11,776 nucleotides of DNA from Streptomyces roseochromogenus subsp. oscitans DS 12.976 (GTDB lineage: Bacteria > Actinomycetota > Actinomycetes > Streptomycetales > Streptomycetaceae). Location of the stretch: positions 527,207 to 538,982 of the forward strand of contig NZ_CM002285.1 of the NCBI RefSeq assembly GCF_000497445.1, in the 5' to 3' direction. Within the stretch, counting starts at the first letter, position 1. Each line of letters opens with the position of its first letter. Shown one piece after another: positions 11,709 to 11,776 of the stretch. Both the position numbers and the translations under genes were made by a program. Below the pieces are notes generated by a model, which was given only the letters and a program-made list of their open reading frames with translations, did not search any database and was not told where the DNA came from.

Positions 11709-11776
11709 CGTGCGGCCTCCTCGGCGAGTTCGGACAGGACGGCCACCACGAGATTGCGGATGAGGTCCACTTTGTA
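11705..11776 (-). CDS. C-terminal end of the probable FAD-binding subunit of the molybdenum hydroxylase (5' part outside window)
   Basis: Only the last 23 codons are visible, reading YKVDLIRNLVVAVLSE and ending in TGA, and the frame is open to the window edge. The piece overlaps the catalytic subunit start by 4 bp (ATGA). In PaoABC-type operons the subunit just before PaoC is the FAD subunit (PaoB), and a short lysine-containing strand plus helix at the very C-terminus suits it. The fragment is too short for a family assignment on its own, so the name rests mainly on position. Confidence 0.6.
   Translation of the reverse strand, partial: YKVDLIRNLVVAVLSELAEEAAR

Overview
The window is a high-G+C actinobacterial segment, most likely from Streptomyces or a close relative. 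The evidence is the very G/C-biased third codon positions, the modular type I polyketide synthase (PKS), the ECF42-type sigma factor, and a G/C-rich inverted repeat of the kind scattered through Streptomyces chromosomes. Every gene I can support lies on the minus strand, so transcription runs from position 11776 towards position 1. Several long plus-strand open frames are codon-bias shadows.

Read in the direction of transcription, the layout is as follows. (1) 11776-8402 is the end of a molybdenum hydroxylase operon. It holds the last 23 codons of a probable FAD subunit, a complete molybdopterin-binding catalytic subunit (PaoC/YagR-like, 712 aa), and an XdhC/CoxI-type cofactor maturation protein. 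The three genes are joined by 4-bp and 8-bp overlaps, and the xdhC-like gene carries an in-frame G/C-rich palindromic repeat. (2) 8401-6793 holds an FAD-dependent monooxygenase preceded by a perfect 8-2-8 palindromic operator. It is followed by the remains of a TetR-family regulator that has lost its DNA-binding half and is also frameshifted. (3) 6792-5136 is a two-gene unit of a YCII/DGPF-family small protein and an ECF42-type sigma factor with a long C-terminal extension. The genes overlap by 14 bp, and a possible ECF promoter lies upstream. (4) 5135-4859 is a 277-bp spacer with a strong hairpin, probably a terminator, plus smaller hairpins. (5) 4858-1 is the 5' part of a type I PKS gene: N-terminal docking helix, KS, AT (malonyl type), DH and KR, all with catalytic residues present. 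The window ends just after KR, so the ACP is not visible.

The molybdenum-hydroxylase genes clearly work together, with XdhC handling cofactor for the catalytic subunit. The DGPF protein and ECF42 sigma factor form a known kind of pair. The monooxygenase and the TetR relic look like a former regulator-target pair in which the regulator has died while its operator survives. The PKS starts with a docking domain but no PKS gene lies directly upstream, so its partner subunit must be encoded elsewhere. I see no convincing new multi-gene system. The best leads are the dead regulator with an intact operator, the repeat inserted in frame inside xdhC, and the isolated docking-type PKS start behind a structured leader. 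No rRNA, tRNA, CRISPR array, transposase or integrase gene was found.
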